This document shows positions 16,039 to 24,758 of a DNA stretch of 35,294 nucleotides, in pieces (the first letter of the stretch is position 1; the number at the start of each line of letters is the position of its first letter). Origin of the DNA: Competibacteraceae bacterium UBA6584 (GTDB lineage Bacteria; Pseudomonadota; Gammaproteobacteria; Competibacterales; Competibacteraceae); assembly GCA_002433805.1 (NCBI GenBank), contig DJIW01000035.1:1-35294 (forward strand). Direction: 5' to 3'. A program made the translations under genes and the position numbers. The notes under the pieces were generated by a model. The model saw only the letters and a list, made by a program, of their open reading frames with translations, had not been told where the DNA came from and ran no database searches.

Positions 16039-18969
16039 TCAGCGGCGCGGCGTCTCGCCGGCGCGGGCTGAAATGGAGAAGACGCCAGTATCCAGCCAAT
16101 AACCGGATTCGTCCTTTAGCGTCTGTAATTTCAGCAACACCACGCCGTTGGGCTGCTGGTTGCCGCCGGCGTCCGCCACCGCGATCACCTTGAAATCGAG
16201 ATCGACGCTTTCGTCGGTGGAGCGCTCCAGGGTGACCTTGAGGGGCAGGGCCTTGGTGCGGGCGTCTTGGGGATGGGCGAAAGTCACCCGGTACAGCGGC
16301 GTGGCCGGCCAGCGTTCGACCCCCAGTTGCCGGAAGCCCAGAAATACCGGCGCGTAAAAATCGAAGGTCGCCTCCGGCAGCCGGGTCTTGCGGTCTTCCA
16401 GTTCCAGATTGGAAAACAGGATGTTTTCTGACTTCAGCCGGCCGGTTTGCTCCAGCACGCCGACGAAGCGGGCGGTGGATTTCATCCCCAGTTCCCGGCT
16501 GCGCAAATTGAATTTGTACAACTGCCCTTCCGACAGCGCGCAAACCATCGCGCCGACCGCCGCCGTGGTCTTGGGATCGGTCAGCCGGCCGCTGACCGCG
16601 CGGAACGGATACCAGTCCCCGACCCGATAGGCGTGCAGGCTGACGATCCGATCCGGGGGCGCGGGCAGTTTCGCCAGAATCGCCGCCCGCACCGCCGGCA
16701 AGCGGCACGGCCGTCCGGAAATCAACAGGTAGTCGCAATCGTAAAGATGCACCACCTCGCACAGATCGCTCAGCACCTGACCGAGGATGCGGCGCACCGT
16801 GGTGTCCAGCGCCAGCATGGTGGTGGAAAACGCTACCTCGGCCAGTTTGAAGTTCTGGCCGCCGGCGGCGCGCACCGCGTCTTCCAGGAACGCCACCACC
16901 TGCTCGTGCGGTCCGGCCCCAGCCGGATAGACATCGGCCAGCCGCAGCGTCACCGCCTCGTTGCCGGCGCTGAGGTCGGTATTTTCGTAGCGGTGCAGCA
17001 GCTCCAAGGCCAGCGGCAAGGCCACCTGATTGGCGAACTGCCGGCGCAATGTCCGTTCGCGTTCGGCCTGATCGCCCCGGTTCGCGCCCAGCAAGCGGGC
17101 CATCAGTTCCTCCGGGTTGGCCGCGCCGCACTGGCGGACCGCCTCCAGCAGCGCCGGCAGCACGTTGCGCTCGATGATCCCGCACAGCACATCGTCGCCA
17201 GCGATGTTGAAGCCTTCGCGAAACTCCTGGGTCGGCTTGAGCGCGGTGCCGCCTTCCAGTTGATAGGTCGCGATGATCAGATTGCTGGTGCCGCCGCCGA
17301 TGTCGATGCTGGCCAAGCGCAGGCAGGGCAGATCGCCGTAACCTTCGCGCACCCGGCCGAACACCTGGAAGAACAGCGCGGCGTCGCCCTGGAAATTGTG
17401 CTTGACCTCGTTGTAGAGAAACACGATCTGGGTGCCGGTGGCCTCGTCCCACTGCAAGAACGGCTCCGGCGCCTGGCTCTCGTCCAGTCCCAGCGCCCGC
17501 CAGGTCAGTCGGATCGCGGTGCTCACCCGCCGAGCGAACAGCTTGCGCTCGGCCAGCGGCATGGCGGTCGGCATGGTCAGGATCGCCCGCCGCAACCGGC
17601 GCGGCGCTTCGGAATGGACCCGCTCGTAGCGGTTGGCCGGCGAATTGGCCTGGACGAAGGCGTGCAGCATCACCTCGGCGACGAAAAAACTCATCAGCGC
17701 GCCGCGCGAGAACAGCGCGGTCACCGCCGGCGGCTCGCCGGGCGCCAGCTCCTCGCCGTCCTCGCGCAGGTGGCCGATGAAGGGACCCGTGGTCACCGGG
17801 CCGCTGTCGCCGCCGAAACCGTCGGGACCGGGATTGAAGCGCCAGGGATGATGCCGGGGATCGGTGTCCCACAAATAGCGTTTGGGGCTGGAAAGCCCGG
17901 TGTTGCCTTCCGAACCGTGACTGAAATAGGACAGGGCCTGGGCTTCGTAGCCGATCCGGGTGGCGGTCGGCCAAAGAAAGGCGCTGGTGCGGCCGCTGCG
18001 GCGGGAGAGTTTTTCATCGCCGAAGCTGCCGCGCGCGAACTCGACCCGGCTGGGAAACGGTTCGTCGTAGACTTGTTCCGGCCGCGACAAATCGCGCAGG
18101 GCCAGCCGGTAGCTGTCGTTCATGTCCACCGGATCGTCGCCGCTGGTTTCCATCAAGATGCCGCAGGTGCGCGAATTACCGACATCCAATACCAGATCGA
18201 CGCTGACCGGCTGGTTGAGCCGGGCGGTCGGGCCGCTGTCGACGAAGGTGAAGCGCAGCCGAGGCGGCTGCACTTGCCGCTGCAGCAGGGTCAGCACGGT
18301 CAGCCACGCGGCCTGGGCGTCGGGGCTGGCGCGCAGTTCGGCCTCGTTGACCGGGCGCGGGGCGCGACGGCGCAGCTCGAAAGCGTGGAAGCGGTGGTGC
18401 AGCCATTCTCTGACCCACTCTTGCTCCAGAAACCAGCCGGTGTCGGCTTCGTTGTCGCTCAGCGCGAATTCCTCGCCGGACTGCATGTCCAGCGGGCTGG
18501 GCGCGAGATAGGGTCGGCCTTCGCGGGTCGGCAACAGTTGGGTGTCGAACGCCAGAGTGACGCGGTGGGTGTGGCCGTCGGCGTCCGGCGCGGGCAGTTC
18601 CACCAGCCGCGCCCGCGCCCAGTTGCTGGGCCCTTTGTCGAACAGGTGCCGTCCGTCCGGGCGCGGCTCCCGCACGCGCGGGAACGGCAGCGGAATCCAG
18701 GTTTCGTTGAAGATGGCGGCGGCCTTGGCGGCGTTCAGCGTATAAGCGTGTTCCGGCTTGATCGCGCGGCCGTCTCGCGCGACGAACTGACCGCTGGCGT
18801 CGTCGGCGTACAGGCAAGTGAGCGCGGCTCGTCCCTCGGTGTCGGTTTCCGCCAGAAACGCGCGCGACACCCGCGTTTCGTTGAGGTTGAAACCGAAATC
18901 CAAAAATTGGACGGCGGTGTTGGGAATGAGATTGACGACCGGGCCGAATTTCTTGATTTTTGCCAGCAT
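16039..18969 (-). CDS. SrfB-like actin/Hsp70-fold ATPase
   Basis: 976 residues, SrfB 'virulence factor' family. ATG 18969 is preceded by GGAGG at 9 bases; a TTG at 18987 overlaps that site and is rejected. Actin/Hsp70-superfamily nucleotide motifs are present: phosphate-1 LDVGNSRTCG (261-270), phosphate-2 SIDIGGGTSN (554-563) and an adenosine-type motif DYLLISGRPCRLP near 740. The first ~255 residues are a family-specific N-terminal region, and the C-terminal ~200 residues are beta-rich (FYAPVFLGFRQLGVERWP). No signal peptide or TM helix is seen, so it is cytoplasmic. It is the first gene of the cluster in transcription order. In enterics srfB lies directly beside srfA and srfC, whereas here other genes are interleaved. 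ATPase activity is predicted from motifs; its job is unknown. Confidence 0.88.
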   Translation of the reverse strand: MLAKIKKFGPVVNLIPNTAVQFLDFGFNLNETRVSRAFLAETDTEGRAALTCLYADDASGQFVARDGRAIKPEHAYTLNAAKAAAIFNETWIPLPFPRVREPRPDGRHLFDKGPSNWARARLVELPAPDADGHTHRVTLAFDTQLLPTREGRPYLAPSPLDMQSGEEFALSDNEADTGWFLEQEWVREWLHHRFHAFELRRRAPRPVNEAELRASPDAQAAWLTVLTLLQRQVQPPRLRFTFVDSGPTARLNQPVSVDLVLDVGNSRTCGILMETSGDDPVDMNDSYRLALRDLSRPEQVYDEPFPSRVEFARGSFGDEKLSRRSGRTSAFLWPTATRIGYEAQALSYFSHGSEGNTGLSSPKRYLWDTDPRHHPWRFNPGPDGFGGDSGPVTTGPFIGHLREDGEELAPGEPPAVTALFSRGALMSFFVAEVMLHAFVQANSPANRYERVHSEAPRRLRRAILTMPTAMPLAERKLFARRVSTAIRLTWRALGLDESQAPEPFLQWDEATGTQIVFLYNEVKHNFQGDAALFFQVFGRVREGYGDLPCLRLASIDIGGGTSNLIIATYQLEGGTALKPTQEFREGFNIAGDDVLCGIIERNVLPALLEAVRQCGAANPEELMARLLGANRGDQAERERTLRRQFANQVALPLALELLHRYENTDLSAGNEAVTLRLADVYPAGAGPHEQVVAFLEDAVRAAGGQNFKLAEVAFSTTMLALDTTVRRILGQVLSDLCEVVHLYDCDYLLISGRPCRLPAVRAAILAKLPAPPDRIVSLHAYRVGDWYPFRAVSGRLTDPKTTAAVGAMVCALSEGQLYKFNLRSRELGMKSTARFVGVLEQTGRLKSENILFSNLELEDRKTRLPEATFDFYAPVFLGFRQLGVERWPATPLYRVTFAHPQDARTKALPLKVTLERSTDESVDLDFKVIAVADAGGNQQPNGVVLLKLQTLKDESGYWLDTGVFSISARAGETPRR

Positions 18970-19030
18970 GAGCCTTGTCCTCCGCAATGGGCTTCATTCT
19001 GGCGCAGCGGGGTCACTACAGCAACCTTGC

Positions 19031-19234
19031 CTACCGCTGGCGGCGCGCAAGCGCGTGCGAAATCGGCCGGCCGCGCCCGTGCAACTGTTGCCGGAGCAGC
19101 GCATACAATTCCCCTTGGATCGCGCCGCGACGGTTGGAAGCCGGATTCATGACCATCTTCCCGTACTCGTTCAATTCAACCTTGTAAGGCAAATCCCGCA
19201 AAACCGGGTCCGCCAAGAGCTCAGCCCATTCCAT
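19031..19234 (-). pseudogene. Truncated Uma2 family nuclease-like gene
   Basis: 67 residues. The first ~52 residues (MEWAELLADPVLRDLPYKVELNEYGK, NRRGAIQGELYALLR) look like the N-terminus of Uma2/DUF820 proteins, restriction-endonuclease-fold proteins of ~190 residues. The catalytic core (a conserved Asp followed by E-x-K) is missing, and the tail RPISHALARRQR does not look like Uma2. The region to 18990 shows no continuation in another frame. AAGGAG is still present 7 bases before ATG 19234. The end abuts the upstream region of the SrfB-like gene, so the break point may mark where the srf-type cluster or a deletion joined. Confidence 0.7.
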
Positions 19235-19277
19235 CGTTCGCTCCTTGTCAAATCACCGTCTCATAACCTCTCTGACC

Positions 19278-22200
19278 TCAGGTTTCCGCCGGGCGCATTT
19301 CACCGCCCGCAGCTTTTCGTTCGGCCAGTTCCGCCGCTTCCTCGGCGCTGTGGTGAACCTTGCGCGCGAGCAAGGTATAAGCCACCGGCACCACCGACAG
19401 CGTCAAGAGCGTTCCCAGCAGCAGCCCGCCGACGATGACCCAGCCGATCTGCTGGCGGCTTTCGGCCCCCGCCCCGACCGCCAAGGCCAGCGGAATCGCG
19501 CCGAGGATGGTCGCCAGCGTGGTCATCAGAATCGGGCGCAAGCGCAAGGTCGCCGCCTCCAGCACCGCCGCCTGCCGATCCAGGCCGGTCAAGCGCAACT
19601 GGTTGGCGAATTCGACGATCAAAATGCCGTTTTTGGTGATCAGGCCGACCAGCATCACCAAACCGATCTGGCTGTAGACGTTCAGCGTACCGCCGGTCAG
19701 GAACAAGGCCAGCAGCGCGCCGGTCACCGCCAGCGGCACGGTCAACATGATGACGAAGGGCGAGACGAAACTTTCAAATTGCGCCGACAGCACCAAATAG
19801 ATGAACAGCAAGGCCAGCACGAAGGTGACGTACAAGCTGGCCCCGGATTCGCGGAACTCGCGCGACTGGCCGTCCAGCGCGGTTTGGGCGCTATCGCCCA
19901 AGGTTTCCCCGACCGTCCGATCCATGAACGCCAGCGCCTCGCCCAAGGTGTAGCCGGGCGCGATGTTGGCGGAGATGACCGCCGCGCGCAGCCGGTTGAA
20001 ATGATTCAATTCCTTGGGCGCGACGGTTTCCCTGACCTCGACCAGATTGGAAAGCTGCGCCAGTTTCCCGTCGCGGCCCCGGACAAAAATCGCGGTCAGA
20101 TCGGTCGGCTGTTCGCGGTCTTGTCCCTTGAGCTGCACGATCACATCGTACTGCTGGCCTTCCTGTTTAAAGCGGGTCACCTGCCGCCCGCCCAGCAAGG
20201 TTTCCAGGGTCCGGCCGATGTCCTCGACATCCACCCCGACCGCGGCGATCTTGTCGCGCTTGAGCACCACGGACAGCTGCGGCTTGTTCAGGCGCAGATC
20301 GGTGTCCATGTTGGTCATGCCCGGATATTGCCGGCCCTTGACCATCACCTGATCCACCATTTTTTGCAATTCGGCGTAGCTGTTGGCCTGAATCACGAAC
20401 TGCACCGCCGGATTGCGGAAACTCTGGCCGAGCGAGGGCGGGTTGATCGGGAACGCCAGCACCCCCGGCAGACCGCCGAACATCTTCGGGGCGAGCTCCT
20501 TGGCGATGTCTTGCTGCTTGCGCCGGCGCTCCTCCCACGGCTTCAAGCGCACGAACGACAGCGCGCTGTTGACCGGATTGGGTTTTTCCAAGCCCGGCGC
20601 GACGAAGGAAAAGTAAGAGACGACTTCGGGAACGACCTTGTAAAACTGCTCCAACTGCCGGGCATAGCCGTCGGTGTACGCCAGGGTCGCGCCTTCCGGG
20701 GCGACGATGACGCCGATGATGGTGCCGCGATCTTCCAGCGGCGACAGCTCCGACTTAAGGTGTAAAAACAGCCAGACCGCGCCGGCTCCGGTCGCGAAAA
20801 ACAGCGCCACCACCAGCCAGCGCCAGTCGAGCGCCCAAACCAGCGCGGCGCGATAACCCCGGTTCATGGCCTCGAAAAACCGCTCGCTGGCGAGAAACAG
20901 CCAGTTGTGCTTGCGCTCGTGGCGCAGCAGCTTCGAGCACATCATCGGGGTCAGGGTCAGGGCGGTAAAGCCCGACACCAACACCGCCGCCGCCACGGTG
21001 AAGGCGAATTCGGTGAACAGCCGGCCGGTGTTGCCGGTCATGAACGCCAGCGGGGTAAACACGGCGGCCAGGGTCACGGTCATCGCCACCACCGCAAAGG
21101 CGATTTCCTTGGAGCCATGCAGCGCCGCCTTGAACGGCGGCATCCCCTGCTCGATGTGGCGGTGGATGTTTTCCAGCACCACGATGGCGTCGTCCACCAC
21201 CAAGCCGATCGCCAACACCAGACCCAACAGAGTCAAGGTGTTGATGGTGAAGCCCAGCGCATAGAGAAAGGCGAAGGAGCCGATCAGCGAAACCGGAATG
21301 GTCACGAACGGAATCAGCGTCGCCCGCCAGTTGCGCAGGAACACGAAGATCACCACCACCACCAGCGCCAGCGCCTCGATCATGGTGCGGTAAACGGCCT
21401 CGATGGATTTTTCGATGAAGATCGAACCGTCGTAGCCGATTTGGATTTTCATGCCATCCGGCAGGTTAGCGGTGATGCCCGGCAGCAAGGCCCGCACCGA
21501 TTGCGCCACGCTCAAGGTGTTGGCGGTGGATTGCTTGACCACACCCAACCCGACCGAGGGATTGCCGTTGACCCGCACCGCGTTGCGCTCGTCGGCCGCG
21601 CCGACCTCGGCGTATCCGATGTCGCGCAACCGGATCGGATAGCCGTTGGTTTCGCGCAAAATCAGATCGTTGAATTGCTCTGGGGCGCGCAAGTCGGATT
21701 CGGTCAGCACGGTGAACTCGCGCTGGCGCGATTCGATCCGGCCCGATGGCAGCTCGATGTTCTGCCGGTTCAGCGCGTTTTCCACATCCTGCGGGGTGAG
21801 GCCGTAGGCCGCCATCCGGTCGCGATCCAGCCACAGCCGCATGGCGTAGCGGCGCTCGCCGCCGATGATGACGCTGGCCACCCCCGACAAGGCTTGCAGG
21901 CGATCCACGATCACCCGGTCGGCGTAGTCGGTGATCTCCAGCGGGCTGTGCCGTTCGCTGGACAGCGCCAACCACATGATGGCTTGCGCGTCGGCCTCGA
22001 TTTTGGCCACCACCGGATCCTTGGTCTCGCCCGGCAGTTGGCCCCGCACCCGCGCCACCCGGTCGCGCACGTCGTTGGCGGCGGAATCCACGTCCCGCTC
22101 CAGCAGGAATTCGACCGTGATCTGGCTGACTTCCTCGCGGCTGACCGATTTGATGGTGCGGATGCCCTCGATGCCGGCCAGCGAATCCTCCAGCGGTTGG

Positions 22201-22391
22201 CTGACCTGACTTTCCATGATCTCGGCGCTGGCCCCCGGATAGACGGTGCGCACCGACACCACCGGCGCGTCGATGTTGGGGTATTCCCGCACCGGCAGCC
22301 GCAGGAAGGTGATCGCGCCGATCAGGATGATGGCGAGGCTCATCACCGTCGCCAGCACCGGCCGCTTGATCGAGACTTCGGGCAGGAACAT
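19278..22391 (-). CDS. RND efflux pump permease
   Basis: 1037 residues, the normal length for an AcrB/MdtB-type inner-membrane proton/drug antiporter. The N-terminus MFLPEVSIKRPVLATVMSLA is the usual first TM segment, and YPGASAEIMESQVSQPLEDSL is the porter-domain signature. The TM4 proton-relay pair is present in LGLVLAIGLVVDDAIVVLENI (two adjacent Asp), and GLITKNGILIVEFANQLR is the matching TM10 motif with Lys. The domain order is TM1, periplasmic porter/docking, TM2-7, periplasmic, TM8-12. It starts 5 bases after the adaptor gene's stop, so the two are co-translated. No outer-membrane channel is encoded nearby; a TolC-type protein elsewhere must serve. The substrate cannot be predicted. 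The C-terminal ~25 residues are charged and cytoplasmic. Confidence 0.95.
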   Translation of the reverse strand: MFLPEVSIKRPVLATVMSLAIILIGAITFLRLPVREYPNIDAPVVSVRTVYPGASAEIMESQVSQPLEDSLAGIEGIRTIKSVSREEVSQITVEFLLERDVDSAANDVRDRVARVRGQLPGETKDPVVAKIEADAQAIMWLALSSERHSPLEITDYADRVIVDRLQALSGVASVIIGGERRYAMRLWLDRDRMAAYGLTPQDVENALNRQNIELPSGRIESRQREFTVLTESDLRAPEQFNDLILRETNGYPIRLRDIGYAEVGAADERNAVRVNGNPSVGLGVVKQSTANTLSVAQSVRALLPGITANLPDGMKIQIGYDGSIFIEKSIEAVYRTMIEALALVVVVIFVFLRNWRATLIPFVTIPVSLIGSFAFLYALGFTINTLTLLGLVLAIGLVVDDAIVVLENIHRHIEQGMPPFKAALHGSKEIAFAVVAMTVTLAAVFTPLAFMTGNTGRLFTEFAFTVAAAVLVSGFTALTLTPMMCSKLLRHERKHNWLFLASERFFEAMNRGYRAALVWALDWRWLVVALFFATGAGAVWLFLHLKSELSPLEDRGTIIGVIVAPEGATLAYTDGYARQLEQFYKVVPEVVSYFSFVAPGLEKPNPVNSALSFVRLKPWEERRRKQQDIAKELAPKMFGGLPGVLAFPINPPSLGQSFRNPAVQFVIQANSYAELQKMVDQVMVKGRQYPGMTNMDTDLRLNKPQLSVVLKRDKIAAVGVDVEDIGRTLETLLGGRQVTRFKQEGQQYDVIVQLKGQDREQPTDLTAIFVRGRDGKLAQLSNLVEVRETVAPKELNHFNRLRAAVISANIAPGYTLGEALAFMDRTVGETLGDSAQTALDGQSREFRESGASLYVTFVLALLFIYLVLSAQFESFVSPFVIMLTVPLAVTGALLALFLTGGTLNVYSQIGLVMLVGLITKNGILIVEFANQLRLTGLDRQAAVLEAATLRLRPILMTTLATILGAIPLALAVGAGAESRQQIGWVIVGGLLLGTLLTLSVVPVAYTLLARKVHHSAEEAAELAERKAAGGEMRPAET

Positions 22392-22396
22392 GACGC

Positions 22397-23470
22397 TCAG
22401 CCTTTTTGGGCGGGCGGCGGACCGGTGGGCGGGGTTGCTGGCGGCGGCAGCGCCACCGCCGCGCCGTCGCGGATTTTCAATTGACCGTCGGTCACCACCT
22501 GATCGCCGGCCTGTAGGCCGTCGAGAATTTCCACCAGACCGGGCCGGCGCAAACCCAGCTTGACCGGCGTCGCCACCGCCTTGCCGTCCACCACCAGATA
22601 GACGAACGGGGTTTGACCCAAGGGCACGATGGCTTGCTCCGGCGCGACCAGCGCGTTCTCGCGCCGCTCCAAAATCAGGCTGACCCGCGCGAATAGGCCG
22701 GGCCGCAACTTGTTGCCCTTGTTGGGCAGCCGCGCCCGCAACAGCACGGTGCGGGTTTGTTCGTCCAGCGCCGGATCGATGGCGTAGATGCTGCCCTCGA
22801 AGCTCTGATCGGGCCAGGCGTCCACCCGGACGGCGAGACTTTGGCCGACCGCCAGCCGCGCCAGATAGGTCTCCGGCACCCGGAAATCCAGCTTCATCGA
22901 GCCGAGGCTTTCCAGATTGGCGATGTCGTCGCCGGGCTTTACGTAAGCGCCGGGGCTGACCGAGCGCAATCCCACCGTGCCAGCGAACGGCGCGCGGATC
23001 ACGGTTTTATCCAGTCGGACTCGATTGAGTTCCTGGGCGGCGCGGGCGGCGTCCAGCTTGGCCTTGGTTTCGTCCAGATGCTGCTGGCTCGCCAGATTCT
23101 TGCGCTGCAAATCCTGCAAGCGCTGGTAGCTGCTCGCTTCTAGGCCCGCCTGCGCGGCGCTGCCGGCCAATTGCGCCTTGTATTCGTCCTGATCCAAAGT
23201 AATCAGCGGGTCGCCGGCGTTGACTGTCTGGCCTTCCTTGAAATGGATCGCTGTCACCCGGCCCGCGATTTCCGGGCGGATGATTACGGTTTCATCGGCC
23301 CGCAAGGTGCCGACCGCCGTCACCTCGACATTGAGGGTTTCGCGGGTCACCGGCGCGGCCTTGACCGGCATCGGCGGCATTTCCGGAGGTTTTTGCTGGG
23401 CTAGGCTCGCGCTCGATCCAAGCAGCAGCGCCAGGACAGCGCTGGTGAGCGCGCGTCTTAAGATAAGCAT
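22397..23470 (-). CDS. RND efflux periplasmic adaptor subunit
   Basis: 357 residues from ATG 23470, which gives the signal peptide MLILRRALTSAVLALLLGSSASLAQQ; upstream GTG/ATG starts at 23515 and 23506 add a non-signal leader. Membrane-fusion protein layout: a barrel-sandwich half (RPEIAGRVTAIHFKEGQTVNAGDPLITLD), an alpha-hairpin (about 90-150, ASQQHLDETKAKLDAARAAQ), the second barrel-sandwich half (VIRAPFAGTVGLRSVSPGAYV), a beta-barrel (VDAWPDQSFEGSIYAIDP) and a membrane-proximal domain (LVAPEQAIVPLGQTPFVYLV). The C-terminus is Pro-rich (PPPATPPTGPPPAQKG). It links the permease at 19278-22391 to an outer-membrane channel. No regulator gene is adjacent. Confidence 0.93.
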   Translation of the reverse strand: MLILRRALTSAVLALLLGSSASLAQQKPPEMPPMPVKAAPVTRETLNVEVTAVGTLRADETVIIRPEIAGRVTAIHFKEGQTVNAGDPLITLDQDEYKAQLAGSAAQAGLEASSYQRLQDLQRKNLASQQHLDETKAKLDAARAAQELNRVRLDKTVIRAPFAGTVGLRSVSPGAYVKPGDDIANLESLGSMKLDFRVPETYLARLAVGQSLAVRVDAWPDQSFEGSIYAIDPALDEQTRTVLLRARLPNKGNKLRPGLFARVSLILERRENALVAPEQAIVPLGQTPFVYLVVDGKAVATPVKLGLRRPGLVEILDGLQAGDQVVTDGQLKIRDGAAVALPPPATPPTGPPPAQKG

Positions 23471-23564
23471 GATCGTCAAGTGACCTCGGTTGTAATGACC
23501 CTTCATCCCTGCCACCGAGGTCGATGGTAGCGCATCAGCAGCGTATTTCCACCCTGGCGACGCC

Positions 23565-23602
23565 GCAGCGCCCAGGATGCTAAAAACGCGCCGCCCGCGA
23601 AA
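23565..23602 (-). terminator. Possible terminator after the phasin gene
   Basis: On the minus strand AAAACG ... CGTTTTT flank a GC-rich core (CGGGCTTTCGCGGGCGGCG) just after the phasin stop codon (23621). The outer A/T arms pair but the core pairs imperfectly. It is a weak candidate only. Confidence 0.3.
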
Positions 23603-23620
23603 GCCCGTTTTCCCTAAAAA

Positions 23621-24031
23621 TTACTTGACCTTCTTGCGGCTCAACCGTTTAGCGTTAGCCACCGCGCGCCGGTGGATCGGGTTGAGCCCCTTTTCAACGA
23701 TGTCGAGAACCGCATCCCCGGTCTGGCGGGCGGCGGCCTGGGTAACGGACTGCGCGGTAGCGCCCGGTTTCCACAGCGACGCCATCCAGGAAAGCGCCAA
23801 TTCTTGATGGGCTTGAAACGCTTGCGCGGCCATGGCGTTCCACGATTCGGCAAACGCCGCGACTTTCTCAGCGCCCATGCGCTGGAATTCCTTGCGGTCG
23901 CGGGCGGATGGCTTCGCTCCCGCCAGCGCCATCCGGGTCAGGCGATGCGCGATGACTTGCGGAGCTGCGGCGGCCGTTTCAACCGCCTTGCGGGAAACGG
24001 AACGGGTCTTGCGAGTGCGGCGCTCGGCCAT
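23621..24031 (-). CDS. Polyhydroxyalkanoate granule-associated phasin
   Basis: 136 residues. ATG 24031 is preceded by GGAGG at 5-6 bases; an earlier start would overlap that site. The central block matches small PHA granule phasins: AAPQVIAHRLTRMALAGAKPSARDRKEFQRMG, then EKVAAFAESWNAMAAQAFQAHQELALSWMASLW, ending HRRAVANAKRLSRKKVK. Phasins coat poly-3-hydroxybutyrate granules and control their number and size. The helical amphipathic middle would lie on the granule, and the basic ends (RRTRKTRSVSRK and KRLSRKKVK) could contact DNA or the granule core. It appears monocistronic. Together with the 3HB-oligomer hydrolase at the left edge it supports a PHA-storing organism. The family call is from recognition of the sequence. 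Confidence 0.85.
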   Translation of the reverse strand: MAERRTRKTRSVSRKAVETAAAAPQVIAHRLTRMALAGAKPSARDRKEFQRMGAEKVAAFAESWNAMAAQAFQAHQELALSWMASLWKPGATAQSVTQAAARQTGDAVLDIVEKGLNPIHRRAVANAKRLSRKKVK

Positions 24032-24221
24032 TGAAACCTCCACTAGAGGGTCAGGAATAACGCTTCAATTCACCGGCCGCTTTCGCCGTCGTCCACCAGG
24101 GCGAAACGCGCGCCAACCGCTCTCGGGCGCATCGGTCCATCGCGAAAAAGCGGTTTTGGTCAGCGCCTGAAAAAGCGAGGACGCCTGGCGCGGAGTCGCC
24201 GCCCTTGAGGTCGATCACCCC

Positions 24222-24758
24222 TTAGAGCCTGGTGGGACGCTCGCCGACGGGCCGGGCGGCGGGTCGAGCCGTTTCCGCTGTCGGCGCCGGCGAGAAAATC
24301 GACGCCAAGACGGAAGTTTTGGCGAACTCCAAGGCTTGCGAAATCAGCATGGGCCGCACCAGCGCGAGCAACCCTAAAACGAGTGGCGGACGCTCGCCGG
24401 ACTGTTTATCGCGATCTTTCTTGTCATCATCGTCCGAATCCGAGCGGAACAGCGTTCTCAAAAATTGCGGGCGCGAGACTGCCGAGGGATCGTCGCTAGC
24501 AGCCTCGTCCTTGCGCCGTTCGCGCCTTCTCCTTCTACCGCCGCCGGTCAGTTCGCCCACGATGAAGCCCGCGCTAAAGGTCGCCAGCAAAAAACCCGGC
24601 GAGGTGATTTCGCGGTGGACCCGCTCGCCCAACAAGGCGCGGCGCTCCACGATCAGTTGCTGGCGAAGCTCAATGCGACGTTCGACGAGATCGATTTCGT
24701 CATCCAACGGCAAGGCCTCTAAATCCGAGGCCGATTTGCTCTCCACCGGATCGTTCAT
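24222..24758 (-). CDS. Unknown protein, third gene of a yqjD-yqjE-like trio
   Basis: 178 residues from ATG 24758, which overlaps the TGA of the previous gene (TGATG), so translation is coupled. The N-terminal third is a charged helix (LDDEIDLVERRIELRQQLIVERRALLGERVHRE) followed by a short hydrophobic segment (SPGFLLATFSAGFIVGELTGG). A basic and then acidic disordered middle (GGRRRRRERRKDE, RSDSDDDDKKDRDK) leads to a second hydrophobic helix (PLVLGLLALVRPMLISQALEFAKTSVLASIF). Its place after DUF883 and holin-X-like genes matches that of yqjK in E. coli; the opening RR-E-LR-Q pattern is reminiscent of YqjK, but similarity is weak. The function is unknown. Confidence 0.75.
   Translation of the reverse strand: MNDPVESKSASDLEALPLDDEIDLVERRIELRQQLIVERRALLGERVHREITSPGFLLATFSAGFIVGELTGGGRRRRRERRKDEAASDDPSAVSRPQFLRTLFRSDSDDDDKKDRDKQSGERPPLVLGLLALVRPMLISQALEFAKTSVLASIFSPAPTAETARPAARPVGERPTRL

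Noticed and set aside
15533..17974. An 813-codon open frame on the minus strand in another phase of the SrfB region
   Set aside because: It is an out-of-phase reading of two genes (SrfB-like and the small membrane protein), with Arg/Gly/Ala-rich low-complexity sequence.
16447..19152. A 901-codon open frame on the plus strand opposite the SrfB-like gene
   Set aside because: It runs against a protein with clear ATPase motifs, spans into the Uma2 remnant, and has shadow-type composition without any motif.
20907..22484. A 525-codon open frame on the plus strand opposite the RND permease
   Set aside because: His/Gln-rich shadow of an unmistakable RND permease gene.
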